NCBI GenBank assembly: GCA_935421135.1
Contig: OW285188.1
Location: 16,717,233-16,781,232, forward strand
Reading direction: 5' to 3'
DNA length: 64,000 nucleotides
Source: Bugulina stolonifera
Taxonomy: Eukaryota; Bryozoa; Gymnolaemata; Cheilostomatida; Bugulidae
This document shows positions 24,037-39,000 of this stretch, piece by piece. Both the position numbers and the translations under genes were made by a program. The notes below the pieces were generated by a model. It was not told where the DNA came from, searched no databases, and was given only the letters and a program-made list of their open reading frames with translations. Each line of letters starts with the position of its first letter. Within the stretch, counting starts at the first letter, position 1.

Positions 24037-27000
24037 ATGTCGGCCAACTCTGTGGAGGTTTTGTTTGATTATCAATATGATACACCGGAAGGGAAGCTGG
24101 TGTCAATACACAAAGGTGACATATATACATTACTCGACAAGTCTACCGAGGAATGGTGGAAAGTTAGAAAAGATAGTAAAGAAAAGTTTTACGTTCCTGC
24201 TAGCTATGTACGAGTTAACTCTAAACCCATAGCTGTTGGTGCTAGCGATTCCATAAGTATTCACACAGATATACCATCAATACCAGTGAATGGTCACCAT
24301 CGGAATATTAGTAACGGTAGCAGTGGTGCTGATAGTTATAGTGACAGCCAATCAAATAGTGAATCGTTGGACTCAAAAGGTGAAACTCTAGACCATGTAT
24401 CATCCTTACAGATGCAATCATCTACATCTTCAACTAACGGATCAGATATAAATACAGCACCTATGCTTAGCTTACACTTGCAGCCTACAATCACAGTAAC
24501 TTCGGTAAGCATATACATGTAGTTTATCGTTTGTGGTACAATTTACACTGCTTCATATTTCTCAGATGGGACGTCTAATTGCAGATGCAGTATGTACTTA
24601 GTGTTATTATAGAATTTATGCCAATTGCCTGGATTGCCATATCCTGCTATGGTACCTTATCTTTCTCACAGATATTTGTGCAATACCCTGCCTTGATTGG
24701 AAAAGCTCAATCATCATAAAGATATGAGCACAGTAACTTGATCCATATAAATGAAACTTAGTGATAGGCCTATGTGTTGTGTGTGTTGTTTGGATGTACA
24801 TGTACATGTATGTGATATGTGGGCCCTAAATGTGCATCTATATTTATATGGCTGTGACAGACTACGGCCATGTTGTTTGTCGAGATGAAATGATTAGCTA
24901 GCAATAAGGTAGGCCTGTCTGTACACAAACTTCAATCTTATCGGACTCTTAGTATATATGAGCCTATTGAATCAGTACTGTGGTATTTTGATACATTATA
25001 TCTCTAATACTTAAACCTATTGATAGTGTACCTATATAATATCGCACTGGCGTAATATATCGGCTTACACAATGTAACATGTACTGTGTTATTGTATGGT
25101 CTTGTTGTTTCATCCATTTTCATTCTTTTCAATTCAGTCAATGAAGCAGCTCTTAATTGCGTTCAACGTTCAATGTTTTGCTGCTGAAGGCAATGTGCCA
25201 TTTGTATTAGAGCAACTTCTCTCTGGCTGCCATTCATTCCCATACATGTGGTGTAATTGAGAGGCTACTGTATATTATAAAGCTTGTTCAAACATTCTTT
25301 GACATTTGATGCCATTACAACTTTTCATGAGTTGTGTTACTCTTACAATACATGATTCCACAGCTTAGCAAGGATTGGAATGTCTTTTCAACTCTACATA
25401 TTATTATGTTTGAACTATAAATGTAATTGGTGTGTATACTAGTATATACTATATCTAACTTGGGTACCAAGTTGACTAGTAATTTGTTGAACAGTAAAAT
25501 ATATCACAATTTACATGTTGTGTAATTGCATATTTTGTCCTACTGGGTAGCCACTGAATTGTGCTATCTGTTGCATGTAAGTGTAATCGCAAGATTCTGT
25601 GGGTGTGATCAAAGACCTTTGAATGTGATAAGGCTACCCATGTGACTAAATGGACTAGTCCACTAGCAGTGGACTGTAAAATGTAGTTTGAATTTCTAGT
25701 TCAGTGTTCTTACCCTAACCAAAGTATGAGTGAGGTGAGAGTGTGATGGGATCACAGTAAGTGTAGCCTACATAGGGCTGCAGCCCTACCTCTAATACAG
25801 CTCTATTTAGATTGCAAAGTGCTGAATTAATTGAGTCCATTGATCTATAATTGAAATCATTCAAATATATTATAGTCCTACAGTCCTACATATAAATATA
25901 CCCTAATTATGTATACATGTATATAGGAACTTATGTGTAGCCAAGCCACTAGGACCATAGCACTATTTCTTGATTAGTCTGTTACTTTTTCTGCAGGATG
26001 GCGGTACCCCCTCCCCATCCCCCGAGGAACCAGAAGCAACTTATGAAAACTTGCGGATTATACAGGAAATCATTGCTCAACGTCGAGAAAACAACAACAT
26101 AGAACCTCTACATTCAAATGAAGGTGAGTAAAATATTAGCCCAGGTACGTCGTCTACATGATGTGATTCTTATGAACCAAAGTGTAACAGTTTTTTGTGT
26201 TGTGGAAGCTTTTCTTCAAGCGATATTATATCAATATAGTGGAGTATTCTATCAATAGCTGTATATAGGAGATCTCACAGGTATAAATCTAACACTCCCT
26301 ATATCTATACTCTACTATACATGTATAAAATCTACTATCTACTTATATAGCTAGAGTGGTGCTCCCTCTAGAATTGATCTAGTTTGTATAACTATACAAT
26401 TCACCAGGCTGTCCTATCAATGTAGATACATGTACATGTAGGTGCTGTGTATTAGGCCTACATGTATGTGTTACATGTACTTCTTCCCATGTGTATGTAG
26501 GCTACATGTAGTTGGTTATGATGTGTACTCCATTTGTGTACACCTATTCGTATATGATGGTTAGTAAATATGCGATTGGAAAATAGACCCCCTACACACG
26601 TGTCCCAATAGCTTGTGAATTGTCCGATTATTAACCGGTATTTGTGAAACGTCTGTTTATTTGCCCTTACAGATGACTGGCAGAAGCTGAAAGATGACGA
26701 ATCAGGGAAAGCCTACTATTTCAACCCAGTTACGAATGAGACGACATGGGATTCCCCAGTTATCACGAGAAAGAACCAACTCAATAGTTCTAATGTAAGT
26801 GTGGTGTGGGAATGTACCACCTCAATCTCACACCTAGCCCTAGGTTATAATACACTACAAGTGGGTGGGTTTGTACGAAGGTAATAGCTGACGATAGAAT
26901 ATAAGGCCCCAAGTCTCTTTGTGCCAATGACAGGGTTCTGGACTGGTGATCTGGCGTAAACCAAAAACGTCAAGTTGGCTTAGAAGGAGGTCGGTAGGTT

Positions 27001-30000
27001 CGCAGCACTTCACTAGTGGTGCTACACTACGCTACCAAATCTACGTCCTTCACCAAGTCAAGTCACTTCAATGCGATGCTTTACATCTCTGTATTAATCG
27101 TACTCGGGTCTGCATGTGTTATAGCCATACGGCATAGTATGTCCTTGGTGCTGAGTGAGAGCTTGTCAACACTCTGCCTATTAAGAGCCGAAATCTTTAT
27201 CTATCTTAATTAACCCTCACAATATCCTATCTGATTAGAGGTTGTGTTGACATCTCCAGCCTACGCCTTAGAACTTTGACCTCTACAGTGTATAGAGCAC
27301 TCACTAAAGCACTGCCTCTAAAGATTTTGTTGTAGTGATAACTTAGAGTGAAGTGCTCCTTCATGTGTTGACTTGGACACTAATCTTTCAAACAAAGATG
27401 GGGTTAAACCTAGCTCACAGCTCACTCACCTCTACTAAATACTTGTACTACTCCACTACTCTGCTTCGTACATGTACTACTAACTTACTCCTATATCTAC
27501 TCCATGTGTTTTGTCTAGGCTCCAGCCATGTCCCCACGCTCTAAACGCCTCTCCAGGGTCACCAGTTTTAGGAAAGGTTGGACAGAGACGGTGGCAGATG
27601 ATGGAAGTAAAGTTTATGTCCACAATGCCACCGGAGAGAAGGTTAGTATTTGCTACTAGTCTAGATAAATTAGTTTTGGCTGAGGCTTGGTTCTGTTAAT
27701 TACTCTTCCGTCCTTATTATGACAGGCCAGAGCCTGTTCCATTTCACTCTGATAGACTGGATTCCATGTCAACAATCACCCCCAGTTGCAGTAGGCCAAT
27801 AAACACACCATAAATAAGTTTATGTAGTAGGCCTACTGGACACCCTATTACAGTGTGTATACGTGCATTGTAGTACACGAAGCATGTATAATACATACAA
27901 CTGAAGTAGTGAACTGTCAAGTTGCACAATTTTAAAAAAATGTGGTATCTTACCAATGAATGTGAATATTTAGTGCTAGTTTTAGTTACCAAGATTGTAT
28001 AGGGAGGATTTCCTGTTACTCTATGGAATGCAAATTATTCACTACTAGACTATTATTATTGTTATTAGTTGTGTGTACATATTAGGCCATGTATTATTAA
28101 TAGGTTTAACTATTGTTTGTGTTTTATTCATATGTCTATGGGCAGATGATTCACTATAATGTAACTGAACTCAGGCCAAAACAGTTCCCATCCTGTTATA
28201 TTTGGAGTTGTTGTCCTTGGTTGTCAATGTGTCCATGTGTGAGGCAGCGAAACACATTTTCTACATCTAGTAGGTTTGCTGTCACCATACCACGTATGTA
28301 TATAGTAGCTCTTGTGCTAGCTAATCCATGTACTGTTACAGTGGCACATGACTATCGACAGCTCAGGCAAAGAGTATTACTATAAAGAGAACAGTCAAGA
28401 GTCTCTGTGGGAACTTCCAGAGGTATGAGATGTTCAGCCAATCACAGCCAAACTCTCTCTCCTGTGTTAGTTATTGCAGTTGTACTGCGTACTAGTCAGC
28501 CAGATTCATGCCTATTCATATAACATGTGAATTGTTCAAGTGACATCAATGATCTCTCACTTGGAAAATGTGAAATTTTAAACAATTTTTCACATAATCT
28601 GGCTGACTGTAGCGCAGCATCATTGCTATAGTTAAATTGTTTGGTGTTATTTCTTATGAGCTGGTGTGTATGTGTGTATGATTTATTTTCTTGCTTTTTC
28701 GTTTACTACTGGTAGCTGTAGACTGCATAGGTAATGCGTTCACTAGCTGCTATGGAATGGAATATGTTTCATACTAACTAACTACTTGTACTAACAAAAC
28801 ATTCTGTAGAGAGTAGACACATGACTGCTGGTGTAGATATATATTATTATATATGAATGTTCTTATCTGAAAGTTGACATAAGTCACTTGTGTTGCATAA
28901 ATTATGGTTTAATCTAATTTCCACTCCTTGGTCCCAATTTGATACGATGATAACTTACTTCCAAAGTAGTTTAGCAAACACTGATTTGCTTGTTAATTAT
29001 TTCTACCACCCATTTCCCATTTTAACTAATAGTTCCTGTCAACTCCTATTACAATCTCTTTTATACTTGTTATTCTGGTAATGATAGCTGCTTCCCTCAT
29101 ACAGTTAATTGCCGAAATTTAGTATGGTGCAAGCCTTGAGCTTGGAGTCAGTCATACTAGTATATTTTCAAGCATCTTGCAGATTTTCCTCATAATTTAT
29201 TATGCTTAAAAGTGGGAAGGGGTAGTAGAAGATATCTGTAAATTTGTGCTAAATTTCAACAAATATTCTCGAATCCTAATGCTAGTCCAGTAGTAACAAC
29301 TCCTCAGACATAGTAGACCTATGATATGAAGGCCTCTACTCATATGGAGATGAGGGTGTAGGGAAGCACCCCTACCTTCATCTACCGAAAGCCAATGTAC
29401 ATGTGCTATTGTAGATTATACACCGCTGCAAGTCTTAGTTGATATGAGTTTGTATTTGTTTATGAACACCACAGATGAATGACGGTCCCCTCTCACTAGA
29501 CACCAATACTAACACAGACCACCGACCACAAGGTCTTCACCAGTGTAGACCAACCGGTTCCAGATCTGGTAGTAAAGAAGAGCCAGCTCTTAGAGTGGCA
29601 CCACCAGTTCCCACGCCAAGAAGGGCTAGTGTAGATACTCTTAATACTCCTGCGTCTAGAAATGTGCTCTTAGCTAATAAAGCTTTCACACTTCCTGCAA
29701 CCATTTCCAGCATGTCCTCGTCTGACAGCCTCCCTGTATGTCCACTAAAGCTATGCTAGACCTTATCAGTCTTTACTATTCTAGTTGTTTGTCATGTCTT
29801 GTGTTATACATGTACACCCACATAGTTATATACAAGTGCACACTGCACAATATTATTCTACTAACTTTCAATGCTCCTGAATCACTACAACAATGGTTTA
29901 CATTGCTTTGTACTAGACTCATAAGTTGGCAGCCCAGTGGGCCAAAGCTAAGCTTTATGTAGTCGCATTACTCTTTTGTCAAATAACTACATGGTGCTTT

Positions 30001-33000
30001 GGGAGCATCAAAAGTTCTTGGTAGTAAATGTTGAACACAATTTCTTGTCTAATGTGAAGCACATAGTACTTTACTACAGTGTGTATATTATGTAACACTC
30101 ATCTAGTCTATTTTTGTGTATATGCATGGACAAGTGCCAAGTATGTATGTGACCACATGTGCCTTTCTTGACCTCTGATGACCCATTGTTTGGCATACCC
30201 TCTAGCCTGTTGACCCCTCAGTACACATTCCCATCATGCCCCTACATGGACTATCCGCTGTCAGGTCACTATTCCCAGACCGATGTCATACCCGACAATT
30301 AGTGGGCTAGGGGGTAGGAAGTCCCTCCCCTACCTGCTTCACAGCATGTGAAATTATACCCCTCGGGTTACTCTCATTCTAGTGACTTGTCACCATTTCT
30401 TACTAACAATGTACATTATAGTAAAATAATACACTTATTATACTTACATTTGTACACAACACTACTGAGTATACAATGCATAAACTGACTTCCTCCTTTA
30501 CTATGTTTACATGTGTACTACCAGTTGGTTGGTTGATATTTCCACATTATTCTACATAATGCTTGTAATGTATTGGTGCCAAATGTTTCTACCCTCCATG
30601 GAATGTACTTGCTATCGCTTGTCATCAATTTTATAGGTCAGCCATAGGTGTTGTTTCAGTTTGTTGTGAACAACTACAGTTCAATATATTAACATACCAT
30701 CTATTGGTTGCTGGAATTATTAAAATGGTGTTATTCTACTGATGCCGTTTGTTAACTTGTTGGTTTGTGTACTATAGGGTGGCTATACATTGCGGAATGC
30801 TGCACAGTCTAGTAATGCATTCGACACTCAGAAGAGAGGCTATTTATTCAAGGCTAAGTTCAGCGAAGGCAAGAAAAAAGTCAAGTAAGTACACCTTTGT
30901 TAATTCTTATACACCCACTATGTGTGTGAATTGATTGAGAATTTGATTTCCACCTGGAAGTTTTCATTAAATGCAACAAGTAACTTACTGAATGTGTAAA
31001 TCTACACTGTAACCTACATAAGGGATACTTGTACATGCTGCACCCAAGTGCAGGTGTAACAGATACATTTACATGTACATGTATGCTACATCATTACATG
31101 ACAATATAGAGTAAGATTACAACAGAGGTTTTACAATGCACTACTTGATCATTGTTATCTTGTTACCAAATCATAACAATATGCTGGTTGAGTTTCAAAT
31201 AAAATGTTTATATTGCACATTATTGTAGCTAATGATACATAGGTGTGTGTTAGATGGGTGTACATGTACATTGTATATTGTATTACTCTGTTGTATAGGA
31301 AGAACTGGTGTCTCTCCTATCTAGTAGCCTTTGATCACCTCCTACTCGTGTATAAAGATGAGAAGGCTGCTCTACCTGTAAGTACCACAGGCTAAGTCAT
31401 ATCACATTTCATGCTAGATATCAGTTTGGACTAGTGAGGTATTATAGGAATGTTTAATGTTATGTAAGGTAATAGGTACTGCAGCTGTGTGACTGCATAC
31501 ATGCAAGTCTGGTTGTTAAATGTTGGGAATTGCCTGCTCTCATTTGATTCCACATATTTTATGACACCGAATTATATCAATGATATACCATTGCTTATAA
31601 AATAATAGTATATAAGGCATAAGCCAAAGTAAGCTATAATATTACCTGCTGTCTTATGACTTTACGGGAATTCAGCTGATGGCATCTACATGATTTGTAC
31701 TATTAACTAACTACAACTAATACTTGTAGACATGTAGACCTACTGTCTCCTTATCAGTACCACTGGTACTGTTACCCTGTTCTGGTACTATTACCCTGTA
31801 CTGGTAGGCTACTGTTACCTTGTACTGGTACACTACTGTTACCTTGTACTGGTACTACTACCTTGTACTGGTACTATTACCCTGTACTGGTACTGTTACT
31901 CTGTACTGGTACTGTTACTCTGTACTGGTACTGTTACCCTGTACTGGTACTATTACCCTGTACTGGTAGGCTACTGTTACCTTGTACTGGTACTATTGCT
32001 CTGTACTGGTACTATTGCTCTGTACTGGTATTCTGTCTGTAATATTAGATTCTGTTTGGTGAGACTATGATTTACTTTGTTGATTCAGACAATGAGAGTA
32101 AACAGATTCAGTATTAGAAAGGTATCACCTTCATTTGTCCTTCTTGTCATATAAGTTCATGTTTCTTTACTATCAGTCTGGGTGAATTTTCTAGAGCTTC
32201 TCTATTAATGCACCAAGTACTAATTTATGGCACTACTATAATATCAAAGCCTTTCTCTTTCTATACTACATAAAGTATCACCAAATGTTATGTTCAATGT
32301 AAGGCCTGCATGACAGATGTCAGGCATCAACATACATATAGATCCGTTGATATCATAGAATAACCAAAACTTATTCATATTTTATTTGTAAGCATATTTA
32401 CTCTAGTCTTTTATTCTTTTGTGTAGCCGTCGGTGAAATACTATGTGAATTATCTTCTACCCTAAAAGCAGATACTTTTTGCGAGTTTTAACTTTTTCGA
32501 ATTTAGTGAGAGACAAGCTCGCCGAATAAGCTATCAAATTCTGCTTTCAATATGATTTAAATAATTGCTGGTTTAAACAGACCATACATACAGCTATGTA
32601 AATGGGGTTTAAATTTGAGTAAGCATACAGCTTAGCTGAGCTTGTTTCTAATGCTGAAACACGCTTAAACATTAATTTTGGGACTTAGCAAATTTCGCAA
32701 TAGGCCAAACTCGCTAAATATTTCTATCGCAAAATGCTCCAGGATTAGCAAACTTTTAGGGTAAATATTATTTATAGATGTAGCAGCATCACCATTGTAG
32801 ATGTTGGAGAGTATATAATGTACATCAGGTCACCTATGTTCATTAAAATTAGCCTATATAATATAGCTTTGCCCTCCTGGTTGATTACTTGTAGAAACCA
32901 GACGCTGAGCTGGGTAAACCAGAAACTATGGTAGATCTGAAACAAGCAACTATAGATTGGGCAGCTAAGGAGAGATCAAACAGAAAGAATGTACTGGAGG

Positions 33001-36000
33001 TAGGTTTACTCTACCAAAGATTACATAACTATATACTTTGTCATTACATACTGGATATGGGTATGTGTTAGTCTTTGAGTCATGTGCTAGTCTCTCTCTG
33101 TCTGCAGTCCGTCTGCAACTAGGCTATGTCCAAGGTTAGGAGTCACCTTAACCATTAGTCATACGGTTGGTTAGACTGGGCTCCACACCCTCCTGAGTAA
33201 TGGGTAGGGCATTGGCTATTGCTTTAGTCATCATACCCATCTATTGTTTTGTAGAGCTTAGGATCCAGGTTTACAGAGAATATAAACTTATGCATGCAAT
33301 TGTTACACCAATTTTGTACCAGGTGTACTGGTTATATGACCTTATATTATATAAACTGTTAGTGATCACTGTCCCACATGTACCTGCACAAGCATACCCC
33401 TGCCCTGTGTTATTTGATCACTGATATATATGAGGGTATTTCACATTCCTCTCCTTCTCTAGATATGAAACTAGCTGATAAACCTGTAGATAGACTTGGG
33501 TGTAGATATTAGATATACCATACAGACATTGCTAGCTACTGAGTCAGTCCTTTCATACTACTGTGAATGATGCTAGTCTATGTTGGAGTGTAATAAGACA
33601 CTAAAGGTTGTGTCATACGTGTATGTAAGCTTGCTCTGTAGTTATTGTAATAACTCTTGAATACTGACACCCTCTCCCTACCGATGTTGTACACATATGT
33701 ACATAGGCCTACTATTGCATTATGTACATCACTTACTATGATGTTAGCCCCAATTCTAAGCTGTGGTTAATATGGTCTCAGTCTTTTATCTTGTTTTTGG
33801 AGATATGGTTTCACTGTAAATTATAAAATGTTCTTCTTTGTTTTGATAATATTGAAACATGTACACCTGTATACAGTATCAACTACTGGAGATCAGTGGA
33901 AAAACTCAGAGTCTCACACATGTAGAGCAGTATTGAGTAGAGAAAACGACTTTTACTGCTATAGTTTCAACTAAGAACTAAGGTTATTTTAAACCTCTCA
34001 TCTTCTGAACCTGACTGTTACCAGTTTCTCATCTCATCTCATATTAGACGCTGATATTCACATACAGATAGTATAACGTCACAGATGATACTAATAATAA
34101 CAATATATATACTGTATGTTATTACAGATCAGCCTATCTAACGGAACCGGCTACCTTCTACAACATGAAGATAATATGCTCATACATCAATGGTTAAAAG
34201 TCATACAGGGGAAAGTTAGGAAATTTGTAAGTTATCCCTAATTAAGATTATTTATTGTAATATTATTTATAATAATATGTAAATGAATGTAAATATAGCA
34301 TTCCAAAACTAGTGACTAATTTGTTTCTATGGTCACTACTACATAAAGTATAGAAATGTGTTAAATCCACTTACTGTATAGAATATGTCACTGTACAATC
34401 ACAATAATGATTCATGGGCATTAGTCAAGAATAAAAGTAAATATTGATTATGTAAATGGGTAACCACTGACCATACATAATCTATATCATATATCAGATT
34501 TATACACACCATCAAGTTTAATATACACTCAATTTTTATCCATGTCCTGTTACTCACCGATAGGGGGTGGGTGATACTGTGTGCATATGTGATACTATTA
34601 ATAGTACAATGACAAGGTAGGTTTACATGTATATATTTTTATTTACTAATAATAATAAATACATGTGTAAAGGCCCCCAGCCCCCATGGAAATAGCATGA
34701 GCTATACATTGTGCCATATACATGACTTTAGTAACATATAAATGGAATGAGTTGTTGTTTTATGCCAATTTTGGTTGTGATGATGAGATTTGACTAAAGT
34801 ATTATCTATCTAGTATGTGGGTGCTAATCTATTTGTAAATTATAAATTAGTAATGATGTAATTGTCTTTAGAGATATGGGTAGTGAATGGAGTTATCTAT
34901 CAATGTTATTGGGAGGATAACTCCTATGATATGTATTACACCCAGTTTAGACTACAAGTTATACTCCTACATGTATAGCATAAACACATGCTGCTACTGG
35001 GTTTGATTTCAGCTACATGCCCGTGATATGGTTATGTATGGTGTATCAATGTACATACATGTAAATGTGCTAGTGTTACTCTTTGTGTGTTTTATTAGAA
35101 TCCTTCAATGGATGGTATTCCAGAGGAAGGATCTTCCCCAGAGACAGAAGGAAGTGGTGGTGTGGAGTTGAGATCCAGTACACTACCTACTTCCTCTAAA
35201 CTTAAACATTCCAGAAGACTCTCCAAATGTAAGTAACATACATTATATAAAATAGCTACTGACTGATATACCACCTGTTACGTAGGGTTGTACAATGTTA
35301 TGACAATACAGATGTTAGCTGTTGAGTGTTGCGTCTGCTTCTTAGTTCTACAGATAAGAGAACCCTCTATAAGTGACTGTCACATACTGTCACCTACCAT
35401 CGTTTGTTACCATCACTAATATACAGGCCAATAGTTGTGGTTATATGTGATAATCTGAATGTATTGTAAAGGTAGAAGTATAGACACATATCTGCTGTTA
35501 CACTAGCACTGATCACATATTCACATGCTGCCACTGTATGCTTACTTAATGTACCAACACAATGTCAGCCAGCTAAATAGAATAAGTAATACTAGTGCTA
35601 CTCACCTTAATCTATATTAGGTTATAATTTGATTTGCAAACCCCTTGAAATATTTGAAATGTTGGAAATCCTTCATAGTGTAATATTTACTACAGCTTTT
35701 CCAATTTAAAATTGTTTGATGTTTTTATTTATTAATCTCTGTGAACTAATACTGTATGTACAACAGTGTACATTACAGTGTTACATCTGCCCAGTCTATT
35801 GAAAGATCTAGCAGTTGTCTTCCTCCATTTAATAACATTTAAATGGAATGATAACTCCCTGCACATGCATGCAGTATATATTGTTCATGTTGCATTTAGT
35901 AGTTATAACCCAAATAGTATATCTTATTCCATTGTCAACATTAATAACATAGAATTTGCACATTATTCCTTCATACCAGCCTCCTCACTAAAGAAAAAGC

Positions 36001-39000
36001 ACGTGAATAGTAAGTGTAATGGTTTACTAGGTATACGAGTACATGTCTTGTCTTGTTACTAGTGCATCAGTACCTAGTATTGCTGGTCTACATGGTCATG
36101 TCGTGGTTACGTTAGCAGCATGTAACGTCGCTACTAATGACTAGCTTATGACTCTAGCCTCTAATCCTACTCTTCTAGCCTCTAATCCTATCTCTTCTTC
36201 TGCATGCCTCTGCTCTCAGAATACTTGTGATTATTTTTATGTAGAAAATGTTACTAAATTTGATTTTATACATTATTGCATTTAATTGCTATTAAATATT
36301 GTACTATATGTGGTACTACATTCATACACATAGTTATTTCCTATAATATGATCATCAGGTCATTGTTATAATTATTATATTTACCATCCCATTCCCAAAC
36401 ATCTGCTGCCTGGGAATTGTAGTATAAAACCCGACTATAACGTTGCACTGCAAATTATAACCTATATAATTGTACCTTAAAATTTATGATTTTATATAGG
36501 CTACATGTACAATATTATGTAATCTACACTATTGGCATATCAAGATACTGTTCTACATGTGTATGGGTCAACATGCAGACCTGAAGAGTATCCAAATTCC
36601 AAATGCTATATGACTATGAGAAGTCATTAACACTTATATTATTATAATTCATGCCTTACTAAAACATTATACTCATATTTTAATATTATGTATTTTGGTC
36701 ACTCGTCCAGTATCCCCATATTTTTACATTTACGTATTTTAATAATTGTATGTACACTGAATGGCTCATGTTGATTGAATTGCTGTCGCTCCTCCCACTC
36801 CAATATGCATTCTCTCACATGTTTGAATCTTTAAATGTGATATATTATTTGCATGGCTTATATTAAACTATTGCACTCTGTCATGTCCGATCCCAGTATC
36901 CTGGTATCCATTAACTGCACATAATCTCCTCTCCCACAGACCTCCCACCGCTTAGCTTATTCTATTCAGTCACTGGGTGTTGCTTGCTTTAGAGGTCAGT
37001 GTATAACTGGGTATAGCTTATACATGTAGTTGGTACTTGCACTACACCAGAGTCAGGTTGACCCTGGTTACTCACTACACTATGTGTGGACAGCATAAGA
37101 TGGCATGCCTTACCACTAACTACTTACATTGAGCTCTCCAAAGCTAAATATATCGTTGTTTAGAATTAGCTTTAGCTTCTTGTACAGCATCTCATATTTA
37201 AATTTAATGCTGTTCACTCGTGTTATAGATAGTATAAGTTTAACTTCCATTCATATTTCTTGTCGCATATCATGCTTTGTAACATGTAATGTACTTCTCC
37301 ACGATATAACAGCCACGTATTCATCCTTACATTGTGTACTTGCTATTTCCCTTTTTGGTGTTTACTCTGTAAGTTACTGTAGCTTTTTATCTACTATACA
37401 GATAGTGGAAGCAAATCTGTCTACACTTTTCAAGAGGACAACACAGAGTTCCAGGTACCCACTGGATTGGGTCCAGCCGGAGAGGTCACTGCCAAAACCA
37501 GCATTAAAAATAAACTGCGGAAATTCCTCACTCGTAGGCCTACTCAGGAGTCGCTGGAGAAGCAGGGAATTCTGCAAGGTCAGTGTCATCATACTTGAAC
37601 GTGATATCGCCATAGTTGGATGGGATGTTACCATACTTGAATGTGATGTCATCACACATGTATGTGTTGTCATCATACTTGTAGGCCTATGTGATATCCT
37701 CATACTTGTATGTGAGGTCATCATACTTGTGTGTGATGTCATCATACTTGTATGTGATGTCATCATACTTGTATGTAATGTAATCATACTTGTATGTGAT
37801 ATTATCATGCTTTTATCTGACATTATCATGCTTGTACAGTGTACTATGTAAGGCCAACATTCTTTTATGTGGTGTCATCAGTATCTTTATGCACCTCATC
37901 AGTATCTGTATGCACGTCATCAATATTTGGGTGTGTGTCACTAGTATTTACTTGTGTACTTGTTTACTTCCAGTTGAGAGAGTATTTGGTTCACGTCTGC
38001 AGTTTATATGTGACAGAGAATCTACAACTGTACCAAAGTTTGTTGTGCGATGTCTCAAGACTATTGAACGTAAAGGTAATCTGATCACACATCTCATTGG
38101 TTAATACCCAACATACTAGCTAGTAGGCCAATAGTAGACGGACATAAAACCTTGCCCAGTACAACAAATACGTATGCATAAATATACAGTGAAACTTGCT
38201 TAATTCAAACTCCAAGGGACCGACGTAATTGGTTTGAATTAGGGCTGAGTTTGAATTATAAGATCACTTCTATTAATTGAAACCATGTATAGTGCTCAGC
38301 AGGGTGCAGAGTGCTAATAGCTTGAACTAACCAGGTTTTTTAATTATCCGAGGCTGAATTAAGCAAGGTCCGCTGTAGTTAAATAGTTCTCATTCTGATT
38401 TTTATGTCGAGTTGCTTTCTTCTCAATGCTGACTGTTTCTCGGGGACTTGTTTGTAGGTTATACATTGCCTCTTTTAGCAGAATTTCCCAAAATTTCTCC
38501 TATGTGCGATCTGGTGATCTGGTTATACATGTACATATATTATGCACACTAACTTGTATTCCTCATTAACTAAATGTGTGAATGCCTGTACTCTACAGGA
38601 CTAGATTTTGATGGTCTCTACCGAATCAATGGCAACCTGGCGCAGATACAAAAGCTGAGGCTACATATTGACCAATCAGATGATTACAACTTGGCGGACT
38701 ATGATGTCAATGTGCTAACTGGTTCCCTCAAGCTATTCTTTAGAGAGCTGAAGGAGCCACTCATTCCATTCCATCTGTATAACATCCTCTCTGATACCAT
38801 CAGTAAGTTTATAGTATACTCTGTCACATGATGTGCTCTGTCACATGATATACTCTGTCACATGATATACACTGTCACATGATATACTGGGTCACATGAT
38901 ATACTGGGTCACATGATATACTCTGTCACATGATATACTCTGTCATATGATATACTCTGTCACATGATCTATTCTGTCACATGACTCGTCAAGGTTTCTA

